A program made the position numbers and the translations under genes. Below the pieces are notes generated by a model, which worked only from the letters and a program-made list of their open reading frames with translations, searched no databases and had not been told where the DNA came from. Shown here in pieces: positions 1 to 8,769 of a stretch of 20,195 bases of DNA. This stretch comes from Tateyamaria sp. (GTDB lineage: Bacteria > Pseudomonadota > Alphaproteobacteria > Rhodobacterales > Rhodobacteraceae): the NCBI GenBank assembly GCA_018668195.1, contig JABITU010000127.1, forward strand, positions 1 to 20,195, in the 5' to 3' direction. Positions within the stretch are counted from its first letter, which is position 1; every line of letters starts with the position of its first letter.

Positions 1-2660
1 CCGCTACCACAAGGGCAAAGGTCGTTGCGACCTGGATTGCCCCAGGTCGATGGGTCATTCTCATCGAACCCGGCATCTGTCGCTTCGAGCGTCGGGCGGG
101 GAGCTGACTGTTCTGCATCAACGAGGGCTGCCTGCCTTTGTTGATGCATTTCAGCCAACATTTGATGACGCTCTTCTTCTGTCATTGGGCGAATCAACGC
201 AAGCTTTTGTGTTACTTCCGTACGCAAACTATCGAGCATGGACTCAAACAACTGGAACCCTTCGTTCTTGTATTCGTTCAGTGGGTCACGTTGCGCATAG
301 CTGCGGAAACCAACCACAGAACGCAAATGCTCCAAAGTTAACAAATGTTCGCGCCACTTACCGTCAATTGCTTGCAGGATAAGCTGTTTTTCGATGCCAC
401 GCATACTTTCAGCACCAAAAGCCTGTGTTTTTTCATCAATCAGTTTGTCGCTTGCTTCGATCAGACGGTCGCGGATTTGCTCGTCGTCAACGCCCTCTTC
501 CTCACACCACTCAATCACCGGCAGGTCGAGGCCCAGATGCTCGATCACTGCCGCGTAAAGCGCATGCGAATCCCACTGATCTGCATATGTGTTGGGGGGT
601 AAGTACTGATCAATAAGATCATCCGCGACCTGATCGCGCATGTCCGAAATAATTTCCGAAAGATCTTCAGCTTCCATAATCTCGCGACGCTGGCTGAACA
701 CCACCTTGCGCTGGTCGTTCATCACATCATCGAATTTCAATAGCTGCTTACGGATGTCAAAGTTGCGACCTTCGACCTTTGCTTGGGCGCGTTCAAGAGA
801 CTTGTTAACCCAAGGGTGTACAATGGCCTCGCCCTCTTCAAGACCAAGTGTCTTCAGAACCTTGTCGAGGCGATCAGAACCAAAGATACGCATCAGGTCA
901 TCTTCGAGCGACAAATAAAACGACGTCTTTCCTGGATCACCCTGACGACCCGAGCGGCCACGCAGCTGGTTATCGATACGTCGACTTTCGTGCCGCTCAG
1001 AGGCCATCACAAATAAGCCGCCAGCCGCTAGAACTTTTTGTTTTTCATCTTCATGCTCGGCCTCAATCTTGCTGCGCACATCTTCAGGGTCCGCGTTCGG
1101 ATCGGCTGTGATTGCCTCAAGCACTTTCATTTCGACATTGCCGCCAAGCTGAATGTCGGTGCCGCGCCCGGCCATGTTCGTTGCAATCGTGACAGCTCCA
1201 AACTTGCCGGCATCAGCAATGATCTGCGCCTCTTGCTCGTGCTGACGCGCATTCAGAACATTATGCGGAATGCCCTGCGCTTTGAGCAGAGTGCTAAACA
1301 TCTCGGATTTGTCGATAGATGTTGTGCCCACCAGCACCGGTTGCCCGGCTTCGTGGGCTGACTTGATTTCTGTGACCATTGCGCTGTATTTTTCTTCGCC
1401 GGTCCGGAATACCTGATCATCTTCATCGACACGCGCAATCGGCTTGTTGGTTGGAACTTCAACCACGCCAAGGCCATAGATTTCGGCAAATTCCTCGGCC
1501 TCTGTCGCAGCGGTACCAGTCATGCCGGCCAGCTTGTCATACAGACGGAAGTAGTTTTGGAACGTAACAGAGGCAAGCGTTTGGTTTTCCGGCTGAATTT
1601 TGACGCTTTCCTTGGCTTCGAGTGCCTGGTGCAAACCATCAGACAAACGGCGGCCTGCCATCATCCGACCTGTGAATTCGTCAATCAGCACAACTTCGTT
1701 ATCACGGACGATATAATCTTTGTCCTTCTTGAACAGAACATGTGCGCGCAAACCTTGGTTGACATGGTGTACGATGGTCGTGCTTTCGGGATCGTAAAGT
1801 GATACTTCTAGGTCAATCAGCCCTCGGGCGCGCAACTGTTCTTCGAGGAACTCGTTACCTTCGTCGGTAAAGGTGACGTTGCGCTGTTTTTCGTCGAGCA
1901 GGTAATGTTCAGGCTCGATCAGCGGAATGATTACATCGATGGTTACGTATAATTCTGATCGATCCTGCATGTGACCCGAAATCACCAGAGGTGTCCGCGC
2001 CTCATCGACAAGGATGCTGTCGACCTCATCAACGATAGCGTAATTGTGTCCGCGCTGCACCATTTCCGCAATCGATGGCTTCATGTTGTCGCGCAGGTAA
2101 TCAAAACCCAGTTCATTGTTTGTCGCATAGGTCACGTCACAGGCATATGCTTCGCGTTTGGCCTCTTCGGACATGCTAGAAATGGCGGTACCTGTGGTCA
2201 AACCAAGCGCGGCAAAGACCTTGCCCATCCATTCGGCGTCACGCTGCACAAGGTAGTCGTTGACCGTGACAACATGCACACCCTTGCCGGTCAGCGCATT
2301 CAGATAAACCGCAAAGGTCGCCGTCAGCGTTTTGCCCTCGCCGGTCTTTTGCTCTGCAATATTGCCCTGGTGCAGAAAAATCGCGCCCATGAGCTGGGTA
2401 TCGTATGCGCGCAATCCCAGTGCGCGTTTGGCGGCCTCACGGCAATTGGCAAATGCCTCTGGCAACAGGACGTCCAACGCTTCGCCGCCCATAGCGCGTT
2501 TGGCCAATTCCTCAGTTCGGTCCTTCAACCCATCGTCCGTGCATGCTTGAAATGCAGACTCGAGTGCATTGATCTGTTCGACCAAAGGGCGCACGCTTTT
2601 GATCTTGCGATCGTTGGGGGTGCCAAACACCTTTTTGGTGAGCGTTCCGAAACCGAGCAT
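1..2660 (-). CDS. secA: Preprotein translocase ATPase SecA (3' end cut by window edge)
   Basis: SecA is the cytoplasmic motor ATPase that drives unfolded preproteins through the SecYEG channel. About 886 codons are present. Visible are the Walker A segment with [10 protein letters not shown] near residue 105, [13 protein letters not shown] just after it, the DEAD-type motif [15 protein letters not shown] near residue 215, the [13 protein letters not shown] motif and [13 protein letters not shown] of the second helicase domain, and a C-terminal zinc-binding tail reading [10 protein letters not shown] as it leaves the window. Only the last dozen or so residues (the remaining metal ligands and stop codon) should be missing. 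The start ATG at 2660 is supported by a GGAG ribosome-binding site 6-9 nt upstream. The gene is divergent from the exported prolyl isomerase, fitting a shared export/folding theme. Length and motifs leave little doubt. Confidence 0.98.
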   Translation of the reverse strand, partial: MLGFGTLTKKVFGTPNDRKIKSVRPLVEQINALESAFQACTDDGLKDRTEELAKRAMGGEALDVLLPEAFANCREAAKRALGLRAYDTQLMGAIFLHQGNIAEQKTGEGKTLTATFAVYLNALTGKGVHVVTVNDYLVQRDAEWMGKVFAALGLTTGTAISSMSEEAKREAYACDVTYATNNELGFDYLRDNMKPSIAEMVQRGHNYAIVDEVDSILVDEARTPLVISGHMQDRSELYVTIDVIIPLIEPEHYLLDEKQRNVTFTDEGNEFLEEQLRARGLIDLEVSLYDPESTTIVHHVNQGLRAHVLFKKDKDYIVRDNEVVLIDEFTGRMMAGRRLSDGLHQALEAKESVKIQPENQTLASVTFQNYFRLYDKLAGMTGTAATEAEEFAEIYGLGVVEVPTNKPIARVDEDDQVFRTGEEKYSAMVTEIKSAHEAGQPVLVGTTSIDKSEMFSTLLKAQGIPHNVLNARQHEQEAQIIADAGKFGAVTIATNMAGRGTDIQLGGNVEMKVLEAITADPNADPEDVRSKIEAEHEDEKQKVLAAGGLFVMASERHESRRIDNQLRGRSGRQGDPGKTSFYLSLEDDLMRIFGSDRLDKVLKTLGLEEGEAIVHPWVNKSLERAQAKVEGRNFDIRKQLLKFDDVMNDQRKVVFSQRREIMEAEDLSEIISDMRDQVADDLIDQYLPPNTYADQWDSHALYAAVIEHLGLDLPVIEWCEEEGVDDEQIRDRLIEASDKLIDEKTQAFGAESMRGIEKQLILQAIDGKWREHLLTLEHLRSVVGFRSYAQRDPLNEYKNEGFQLFESMLDSLRTEVTQKLALIRPMTEEERHQMLAEMHQQRQAALVDAEQSAPRPTLEATDAGFDENDPSTWGNPGRNDLCPCGS

Positions 2661-2767
2661 GCTTTCTCCAGGCGATCAATTCATGTTGTACAGCATCTGC
2701 TTGCCGGGCGCGTGCCAAGACCATAGACACAGAAGGCAGAAACCGGCCCGCGCCGCGCCCATAGGGC

Positions 2768-2796
2768 GATGTAAGGGTCACGCTATACCATGTCAA
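2768..2796 (-). promoter_or_regulatory. Putative sigma70-type promoter of secA
   Basis: On the minus strand a perfect TTGACA (2796-2791) is followed after exactly 17 bp by TACATC (2773-2768), which matches the -10 consensus at 3 of 6 bases. Transcription would start near 2761, giving secA an untranslated leader of about 100 nt. This is pattern matching only; alphaproteobacterial promoters are variable. Confidence 0.5.
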
Positions 2797-2835
2797 TGCG
2801 CGCCCCAACTGCGCGCCTATCCTTGGGACTGATCA

Positions 2836-3675
2836 ATGAAAAAACCTTTTCTCACACTGCCTGTTTTTGGACTTCTGGGCGCTATGGCCCTTCCTGCCGC
2901 GGCGCAGGACGCTGACACCGTCGTTGCCACTGTTGGCAAGACAGAAATTACAATCGGGCATATGATCATTGCCCATGAATCGCTGCCAGATGAGTATCAG
3001 GCATTGCCAAACGAAACTTTGTTCAGAGGAATTCTGGATCAGTTGGTTCAGCAAACGGTACTGGCCCAATCGCTTAACGGAAACGTGTCGAAACGCGTGG
3101 CACTTTCAGTTGAAAATGAAAGGCGATCATTACTTGCTGGAGAGGCAGTGGAACGTGTGCTTGGTGAAGAGATTACCGAAGAGCAAATCCAAGCCGCTTA
3201 CGACAAGCGCTATAAAAATGCGCCGCAAGGCGAGGAATTCAATGCTTCACATATTTTGCTGGAAACGCAAGAGGCTGCATTGGCTGTCGTCGCCGAGCTT
3301 GAAACAGGCGCAGATTTCGAAACAGTTGCGCGCGAAAAATCGACCGGTCCATCTGGTCCAAATGGCGGAAATTTGGGTTGGTTCGGCACTGGCGCCATGG
3401 TCCCCACCTTTGAGGCGGCTGTGATTGCGCTTAAAGTTGGCGAAGTGTCACAACCTGTTCAAACCCAATTTGGCTGGCACGTTATCACTCTCAACGATTT
3501 AAGGTCCAAATCGATACCCTCGCTGGATGAAATGCGTCAGGATCTTCAGGCCGAAGTGCGGCGAGACGCGGTCGAAGCACGGATCGCCGAACTTACGGCA
3601 GCAACAGAGGTTAACGAAGCAGAAACAAGCGGCATTGATCCTGCCATCCTCAAAGATTTGTCTGTGGTGAACTAA
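2836..3675 (+). CDS. Exported parvulin-type peptidyl-prolyl cis-trans isomerase
   Basis: This 279-residue protein starts with a typical Sec signal peptide: MKK, a hydrophobic core, then LPAAAQD with likely cleavage near residue 23. It should act in the periplasm as a folding helper (prolyl isomerase/chaperone of the SurA/PrsA/PpiC superfamily). An N-terminal helical chaperone-like region (about 25-130) precedes a PpiC/rotamase domain at about 135-222, recognisable from ASHILLET, GPSGPNGGNLGWFGTGAMVP and the QTQFGWHVITL end. A short helical tail follows. The gene is divergent from secA and lies 3 bp before argJ, so it probably starts an operon with argJ and mutT. A weak GGGA stands about 9 nt before the ATG. 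The family call is firm, but whether it is essential for outer-membrane proteins like SurA cannot be told. Only one PpiC domain is present, whereas SurA has two. Confidence 0.93.
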   Translation: MKKPFLTLPVFGLLGAMALPAAAQDADTVVATVGKTEITIGHMIIAHESLPDEYQALPNETLFRGILDQLVQQTVLAQSLNGNVSKRVALSVENERRSLLAGEAVERVLGEEITEEQIQAAYDKRYKNAPQGEEFNASHILLETQEAALAVVAELETGADFETVAREKSTGPSGPNGGNLGWFGTGAMVPTFEAAVIALKVGEVSQPVQTQFGWHVITLNDLRSKSIPSLDEMRQDLQAEVRRDAVEARIAELTAATEVNEAETSGIDPAILKDLSVVN

Positions 3676-3678
3676 ACT

Positions 3679-4905
3679 ATGGCTAGAGCATTGCCACGAT
3701 CACCATTGGCCCCCGTTGCCTTTCCAAAGATGCCAAGAATCGATGGTGTCGCGTTCTCTGCAGTGGCATCAGGGGTCAAATACGAAGGCCGCTTTGATTT
3801 GATGTTGGCGAAATGTGTGCCTGGAACGGCGGTTGCGGGTGTCTTCACCCGCTCCGCCACTCGGTCCGCGCCAGTTCTGGATTGCCAAACCAAATTAGGC
3901 AGACAAAGTCACGATGGCGCAGCCATTTTGGTCAACGCTGGAAATTCGAATGCGTTCACCGGCAACAAAGGTGTGGCCGCAGTTAAAGCGATCGTACATG
4001 CCACCGCCCACGCGACCGGCATACCGGATAATCGCGTCTTCACCGCTTCGACCGGTGTTATCGGTGAACCGCTTCCATATGATCGGATCACCGCCAAACT
4101 GTCTGAACTTGTTGTGGGCTTAAGCGCTGATGCGATCAACGATGCAGCCGCCGCAATCCTGACAACAGACACCTATCCTAAGGGTGCCACGGCGCATTGC
4201 AATATAGGTGGTCGCTCGATCAAAATCGCAGGAGTAGCCAAAGGCAGCGGTATGATTGCGCCTGACATGGCAACAATGCTTGTCTATATCTTTACCGATG
4301 CAAAAGTGGATCAGGACGTGCTGCAAGCCATGACCGCCCGGCTTTGCGATGAGACCTTCAACTGCATTACCGTCGATAGCGACACTTCGACATCTGATAG
4401 TCTGATGGTCGCAGCCACAGGAGCAAGCGGCGTCGACGCGTCCGCTGATCCTAATTTTGAAGCCGCCTTACATTCTGTCATGCTAGACCTCGCCCATCAG
4501 GTCGTCAGGGATGGTGAAGGCGCCACTAAATTCGTCGAGATCAAGGTCAAAGGTGCCACTGACAAGGCCGCAGCCAAGACCCACGCAATGTCGATTGCTA
4601 ATTCTCCTTTGGTCAAAACGGCAATTGCAGGACAAGATCCAAATTGGGGACGCGTGGTCATGGCCATCGGAAAATCCGGCGCACCGGCGGATCGGGATGC
4701 GCTTTCTATCTGGTTCGGCGATGTGTTGGTCGCAGAGAACGGTTGGGTGAGCCCCTCATATCTAGAGGAAGAAGCAGCAGAGCACATGAAAGGCGAGCAC
4801 ATTCGGATCACAACGGAAATCGGTATGGGGACAGCAAGTACAACGGTCTGGACCTGCGATCTGACCCATGGATACATCGAAATCAACGCAGACTACCGGT
4901 CATGA
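3679..4905 (+). CDS. argJ: Glutamate N-acetyltransferase / ornithine acetyltransferase ArgJ
   Basis: ArgJ transfers the acetyl group from N-acetylornithine to glutamate in the cyclic arginine pathway; some members can also use acetyl-CoA. The 408 residues match the usual full length. The self-cleavage site is clear: KGSGMIAPDMATMLVYI, where the chain breaks between Ala198 and the nucleophile Thr199 to give alpha and beta subunits. Other family marks are ILVNAGNSNAFTG, the TASTGVIGEPL stretch, FNCITVDSDTSTSDS, and the C-terminal IANSPLVKTAIAGQDPNWGR. The start is 3 bp after the isomerase stop, with no strong Shine-Dalgarno, suggesting translational coupling. Its stop overlaps the mutT start (ATGA). 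Whether the enzyme is mono- or bifunctional cannot be decided from the sequence. Confidence 0.97.
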   Translation: MARALPRSPLAPVAFPKMPRIDGVAFSAVASGVKYEGRFDLMLAKCVPGTAVAGVFTRSATRSAPVLDCQTKLGRQSHDGAAILVNAGNSNAFTGNKGVAAVKAIVHATAHATGIPDNRVFTASTGVIGEPLPYDRITAKLSELVVGLSADAINDAAAAILTTDTYPKGATAHCNIGGRSIKIAGVAKGSGMIAPDMATMLVYIFTDAKVDQDVLQAMTARLCDETFNCITVDSDTSTSDSLMVAATGASGVDASADPNFEAALHSVMLDLAHQVVRDGEGATKFVEIKVKGATDKAAAKTHAMSIANSPLVKTAIAGQDPNWGRVVMAIGKSGAPADRDALSIWFGDVLVAENGWVSPSYLEEEAAEHMKGEHIRITTEIGMGTASTTVWTCDLTHGYIEINADYRS

Positions 4906-5309
4906 TCGAAATGAAAGTCGTTTTGGTCTCTGCGGTTGCGCTGATTGATGTGGATGGCCGTGTTTTGCTGGCGCAACGGCCAGAAGGTAAATCAATGGCC
5001 GGCCTGTGGGAATTTCCCGGCGGAAAAATAGAGCCCAATGAAACGCCTGAGGCCGCATTAATCCGCGAGCTCGAAGAAGAGCTGGGCATCAACACTTGGC
5101 AATCTTGTCTCGCTCCATTGACCTTTGCCAGTCACAGCTATGATAGTTTCCACCTGCTCATGCCATTGTTCGCATGCCGTAAATGGGAAGGAACGCCGCA
5201 ACCACGTGAAAAGCAAGCGCTTAAATGGGTGCGCCCAAATGACTTACGGTCTTACCCTATGCCCCAAGCTGATATCCCTTTGGTTGCGATGCTGAGAGAT
5301 TTGCTTTGA
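4902..5309 (+). CDS. mutT: MutT-type Nudix hydrolase (8-oxo-dGTP diphosphatase)
   Basis: This 135-residue protein fits MutT, which hydrolyses oxidised nucleotides such as 8-oxo-dGTP to monophosphates and so prevents A:T to C:G mutations. The Nudix box is complete: G, five residues, E, seven residues, then RELEEELGI, preceded by GLWEFPGGKIEPNE. LIDVDGRVLLAQRPEGKSMAGLWEF before it is typical of the MutT subgroup, and the end resembles MutT's KWVRPNDL...MPQADIPLV. The ATG overlaps the argJ stop as ATGA, the mark of translational coupling. A longer reading frame runs upstream into argJ, but it lies in another frame inside a firmly assigned gene and has no support. The general family is sure; the exact substrate is inferred. 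Confidence 0.92.
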   Translation: MIEMKVVLVSAVALIDVDGRVLLAQRPEGKSMAGLWEFPGGKIEPNETPEAALIRELEEELGINTWQSCLAPLTFASHSYDSFHLLMPLFACRKWEGTPQPREKQALKWVRPNDLRSYPMPQADIPLVAMLRDLL

Positions 5310-5411
5310 AAATGTGCTGATTTTCCAAAAATGTTGAAAAATTATGCAACGTTTAAAAAATTTAGTGACTCGGTAATCCCCAAAAATTATCGTCAGGTAG
5401 CGTGTGCTTTT

Positions 5412-5418
5412 GGGGAGA
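5412..5418 (+). promoter_or_regulatory. Strong ribosome-binding site of the 44-residue small gene
   Basis: GGGGAGA lies 6 nt before the ATG at 5425 in an otherwise AT-rich stretch. It decides the start and is the main reason, together with codon structure, to believe this short frame is translated. A TTGAAA at 5334-5339 could be part of a promoter upstream, but no convincing -10 element goes with it. Confidence 0.7.
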
Positions 5419-5424
5419 AAAAGC

Positions 5425-5559
5425 ATGATCAGAACAATTTCTTTGGGAAGCTCGACTCTGGTTCAAGGCATCTTCGTAAAAACGTTATCAGATGGACGGG
5501 TTACCGTTCGCGTAGACGGGTCTTATTTTTCTGGAATGCCTGTCAAGCCAGCAGCTTAA
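5425..5559 (+). CDS. Small conserved-looking hypothetical protein (44 aa)
   Basis: This 44-codon frame starts MIRTISLGSSTLVQGIF, continues through VKTLSDGRVTVRVDG and ends SGMPVKPAA. It is too small for routine ORF calling but has an excellent Shine-Dalgarno (GGGGAGA, 6 nt spacing) and is followed 16 bp after its stop by a strong terminator hairpin. The alternation of hydrophobic and polar residues suggests a tiny beta-rich domain: GxFVKTLxDGRVTVRVDGxYFSG looks like two or three strands. There is no signal peptide, transmembrane segment, cysteine or obvious catalytic residue. I have a vague memory of similar short proteins in Roseobacter genomes, but I cannot name a function. It sits between mutT and the end of the rimP-infB operon and probably has its own transcript. 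Confidence 0.7.
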   Translation: MIRTISLGSSTLVQGIFVKTLSDGRVTVRVDGSYFSGMPVKPAA

Positions 5560-5575
5560 GACTAAAACGCTCACG

Positions 5576-5619
5576 AAACATCGAAGGTACAGCAACGGTT
5601 GCTGTCCCTTCGATGTTTT
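5576..5619 (+). terminator. Long terminator hairpin between the small gene and infB
   Basis: AAACATCGAAGG (5576-5587) pairs with CCTTCGATGTTT (5607-5618). After one T/C mismatch the stem continues as ACAGCAA/TTGCTGT with a CGG loop. The total is about 19 bp. It ends in a T-run on the + strand, so it should terminate the small gene. It lies 21 bp after the infB stop on the other strand and may also serve that operon, although the minus-strand U-tract is weaker. Confidence 0.85.
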
Positions 5620-5639
5620 AAGTATCATCTGCAAGCGGA

Positions 5640-8117
5640 TCAGTCCAAGCTGCGAGTGACCTCTTCGCGTTCGAAGATTTCGATAACATCTTTGGGCCGG
5701 ACATCATCATAATTTTCAAAGGCCATGCCGCATTCTTGACCGGACTGGACCTCGGCGACCTCATCCTTAAATCGTTTCAGCGTTTTCAATGTGCCTTCGT
5801 GGATCACTACGTTGTCACGCAGCAAACGCACACCAGCTGATCGACGCGCCACACCTTCGGTGACCAAACAGCCTGCAACTTTGCCGACATTCGAAACCTT
5901 GAACACTTCCTTGATCTCGGCGTAACCAATAAAGCGTTCACGAATTTCAGCACTAAGTAGACCAGACGCTGCCGCTTTCACATCATCCACCAAATCATAG
6001 ATGACAGAGTAGTAGCGGACTTCGACACCCTTTTGGTTGGCTGTATTCCTTGCAGAAGCGTTTGCACGAACGTTAAAACCCATAATCGGTGCGTTCGATG
6101 CTTCGGCCAGACCAACATCAGTTTCTGTGATCGCGCCAACGCCCGAATGCAGAACGCGCACGCGCACTTCGTCATTGCCGATTTTTTCCATCGCCTGAAC
6201 GATTGCTTCGGCAGAACCTTGTACGTCTGCTTTGACCAAAATTGGCAATTCGGTGACGTTTTCATCCGCTTTGGCGTTTGCCATCAACTGTTCGAGCGTC
6301 GTTGCAGCACCGGCGGCAGCGCGCTTGTCCTTAGCAGCATTCGCGCGGTATTCTGCAATCTCGCGTGCTTGTGCTTCAGTTTCGGTAACGTTCAAGACAT
6401 CGCCTGCCTCGGGCGTACCGTTTAGACCAAGTACTTCGACGGGCACCGACGGACCTGCCTCTTTGACGCGTTCACCCTTGTCGTTGATAAGCGCACGGAC
6501 TTTACCGTACTGCTCCCCCACGACAAAGATATCACCCTGCCGCAGAGTACCATTTTGGACAAGCACGGTGGCTACGGGGCCACGTCCCACGTCAAGCTGT
6601 GCTTCAATCACAGCGCCTTGGGCGGCACGATCAGCATTAGCCTTTAGCTCAAGTATCTCAGATTGCAGGGCAATTGCTTCGAGCAATTCGTCCAGACCCT
6701 GACCGGTGATCGCTGAGACTTCGACGTCCTGCACTTCACCCGAAAGTTTTTCAACAATGACTTCTTGTTGAAGCAGATCCGTTCGGACCTTGTCAGGATT
6801 AGCGCCGGGTTTGTCGACTTTGTTAATCGCAACAATCATCGGTACTTTGGCGGCTTTGGCGTGATTAATTGCCTCAATGGTCTGGGGCATCACTGCGTCA
6901 TCTGCCGCAACAACCAGAACAACCACATCCGTCACCTGCGCGCCCCGCGAGCGCATGGAAGTAAACGCCGCGTGGCCGGGGGTGTCGAGGAATGACAGTC
7001 TAGCACCACTTTCCGTTGTGACCTGGTAAGCGCCAATGTGCTGGGTAATCCCGCCCGCCTCGCCGGCGACGACTTTGGCGTCTCGGATAGCATCCAAGAG
7101 GGATGTTTTTCCGTGGTCGACATGGCCCATGATTGTAATAACAGGGGGGCGTGGCTCAAGATCTTTTTCATCATCGATGATTTCTTTGATCACGTCCTCT
7201 ACGTCGGCATCTGATACGCGTTGGACCTTGTGACTAAACTCTTGAATGATCAATTCGGCAGTGTCGGCGTCAATTGTCTCGTTCTGTGTAACCATCATGC
7301 CCATTTGCATCAGCGACTTGACAACATCACCAACGCGTTCGGCCATACGGTTTGCCAGTTCGGAAACTACAATAGCTTCGGGAAGGTTGACGGTACGCAT
7401 AACCTTTTCGCGCTCGACCGAACCACCCATCGCCTTTTGACGGGCGCGTTCCTGCTTGCGTTTCATTGCGGCCATGGAGCGTTGGCGTCCACCTTCGCCA
7501 CCAGACAGCGCCTGGTTCAGCGTCAGCTTGCCAGAGCGACGACCATCATCACCTTTCCCACGCGAGGGACGCTGCTCGCGCTCACGTTCGTTTTTGCGGG
7601 GTGTCGGCGCTGGTTGCTGCCCCTGACGCGGAGCTGCACGAGTGGTTTCAGCAGCAGGAGCGGCCACTGCAGCCTGTGCCGCAGCTTCGGCTTCTGCGGC
7701 CTTGCGCGCGTCTTCCTCGGCCTTCAGGCGAAGGGTTTCTTCACGCTCTTTTTCTTGACGCTCTTTCGCTTCGATCTCGGCACGGCGACGTTCTCGTTCT
7801 TCTTCGCGCGCCTTTTCGTCCGCCGCACGCCGGGCTGATTCTTCCACTTCACGCGACTTCGCAGCCTGCACAGCCTTCAATCTGCGCTCCATCTCGACAT
7901 CAGAAATGCCCGCTGGACGTCGACTGGGATTGCCAACAGATGGCCCAGAACCCGCAGGCTTTGGATTAGCCGCGCCCGGTTTGGGCACAACCACGCGCTT
8001 GCGCTTGGTTTCTACGACGACGTTCTTCGTCCGCCCATGGCTGAAGCTCTGTTTCACATTCCCCGGACGAGAGCCGCTACGCAGCCCCAATGTCTTTTTC
8101 CCGTCAGTATCGCTCAT
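5640..8117 (-). CDS. infB: Translation initiation factor IF-2
   Basis: IF-2 is the GTPase that places initiator fMet-tRNA on the 30S subunit and promotes 50S joining. The 825-residue product has a long charged N-terminal region (about 1-240, including a Lys/Arg/Glu/Ala-rich coiled segment at 75-150), then the conserved IF2N part, followed by the G domain: G1 GHVDHGKTS near 330-338, [10 protein letters not shown] for G3, and NKVDKPGAN for G4. The beta-barrel and C-terminal domains end with [20 protein letters not shown], typical of the initiator-tRNA binding end. It is the last gene of the rimP-nusA-ylxR/L7Ae-infB operon, 9 bp after its neighbour. An upstream GGAAGGA stands rather far (about 11 nt) from the ATG. 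The length is usual for alphaproteobacteria. Confidence 0.98.
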   Translation of the reverse strand: MSDTDGKKTLGLRSGSRPGNVKQSFSHGRTKNVVVETKRKRVVVPKPGAANPKPAGSGPSVGNPSRRPAGISDVEMERRLKAVQAAKSREVEESARRAADEKAREEERERRRAEIEAKERQEKEREETLRLKAEEDARKAAEAEAAAQAAVAAPAAETTRAAPRQGQQPAPTPRKNEREREQRPSRGKGDDGRRSGKLTLNQALSGGEGGRQRSMAAMKRKQERARQKAMGGSVEREKVMRTVNLPEAIVVSELANRMAERVGDVVKSLMQMGMMVTQNETIDADTAELIIQEFSHKVQRVSDADVEDVIKEIIDDEKDLEPRPPVITIMGHVDHGKTSLLDAIRDAKVVAGEAGGITQHIGAYQVTTESGARLSFLDTPGHAAFTSMRSRGAQVTDVVVLVVAADDAVMPQTIEAINHAKAAKVPMIVAINKVDKPGANPDKVRTDLLQQEVIVEKLSGEVQDVEVSAITGQGLDELLEAIALQSEILELKANADRAAQGAVIEAQLDVGRGPVATVLVQNGTLRQGDIFVVGEQYGKVRALINDKGERVKEAGPSVPVEVLGLNGTPEAGDVLNVTETEAQAREIAEYRANAAKDKRAAAGAATTLEQLMANAKADENVTELPILVKADVQGSAEAIVQAMEKIGNDEVRVRVLHSGVGAITETDVGLAEASNAPIMGFNVRANASARNTANQKGVEVRYYSVIYDLVDDVKAAASGLLSAEIRERFIGYAEIKEVFKVSNVGKVAGCLVTEGVARRSAGVRLLRDNVVIHEGTLKTLKRFKDEVAEVQSGQECGMAFENYDDVRPKDVIEIFEREEVTRSLD

Positions 8118-8126
8118 AAAGCTCGT

Positions 8127-8747
8127 CTATCCTTCCCGGCGACCGTTGCCGCCGTCATTTTCGCGCACGCCGCGTAAACGGTTGGCTTCCTCTACAACAC
8201 GTTGCGTGAGTCCGCCAGAGGCGAGCGCACCATGTATCACAGTTTGACGACCGAATGCCAAACCTAACTCGTCAGCCGTCAACCAGCCGATATACGTTCC
8301 AAAATGCGGTGTACTGAGTTTGGACTTGCCACGCCCAGACCCATCCACCGCCTGAATCAAAACCTGAGCTTCTTCCATCTGAAGCCAGCCTTTAACTTTT
8401 TCATACCCTGCCACAGCCCTACCTGATTTCCGTGACAGTGCGATCAAATCAATCACGCGACGGGCCAATTGCCGTTCTACCTCTGCCACCAGATCGTCCG
8501 CGACCTGAACCGCCTGCTTTGCGCCACGGGCGAATAGCTTCTTTTCAACCGATTTATCCAAAGCTACCCGATCAGCTGCAACATAAATTCCACGACCAGG
8601 CAATTTTCCAGCTATATCCGGTACAATCTGTGCATCAGGGCCAACTACAAAACGGATCAGCCCATGCTTTGGTTGCACATCGCCCGTAGCAATGCACTTG
8701 CGTTCCGGCCCATCCGACCGATCTTTTGAAGCGCCACCGCGTCCCAT
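8127..8747 (-). CDS. YlxR (DUF448)-L7Ae/YlxQ-like fusion, RNA-binding protein
   Basis: This 206-residue protein joins two small domains found between nusA and infB in many bacteria. Residues about 14-85 are the YlxR/DUF448 fold, shown by PERKCIATGDVQPKHGLIRFV and KLPGRGIYVAADR. Residues about 95-185 resemble the ribosomal L7Ae/YlxQ fold: RRVIDLIALSRKSGRAVAGYEKV, then a beta strand AQVLIQAVDGS and a TADELGLAFGR segment. In Firmicutes these are separate genes (ylxR, ylxQ); a fused form is usual in alphaproteobacteria. Function is only broadly known: RNA binding linked to transcription or translation. It starts 22 bp after nusA and ends 9 bp before infB, so it is co-transcribed with both. The C-terminus is rich in Arg, Gly and Asn. 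Confidence 0.9.
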   Translation of the reverse strand: MGRGGASKDRSDGPERKCIATGDVQPKHGLIRFVVGPDAQIVPDIAGKLPGRGIYVAADRVALDKSVEKKLFARGAKQAVQVADDLVAEVERQLARRVIDLIALSRKSGRAVAGYEKVKGWLQMEEAQVLIQAVDGSGRGKSKLSTPHFGTYIGWLTADELGLAFGRQTVIHGALASGGLTQRVVEEANRLRGVRENDGGNGRREG

Positions 8748-8769
8748 CAGGTTGATCCGAGGCCTGAAA

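Noticed and set aside
1971..2726. 251-codon open frame on the + strand
   Set aside because: It lies antisense to secA, whose protein motifs are unmistakable; its product has no domain or signal I recognise, and its coding look comes from the mirror of secA codons.
4644..4901. Upstream in-frame extension of mutT inside argJ
   Set aside because: The added residues are out of frame with argJ and unlike Nudix proteins; the ATGA overlap at 4902 is the natural start.
7221..7838. 205-codon open frame on the + strand
   Set aside because: Antisense to the N-terminal part of infB; a Phe/Arg-rich low-complexity product reflecting the repetitive Glu/Lys/Arg codons on the other strand.
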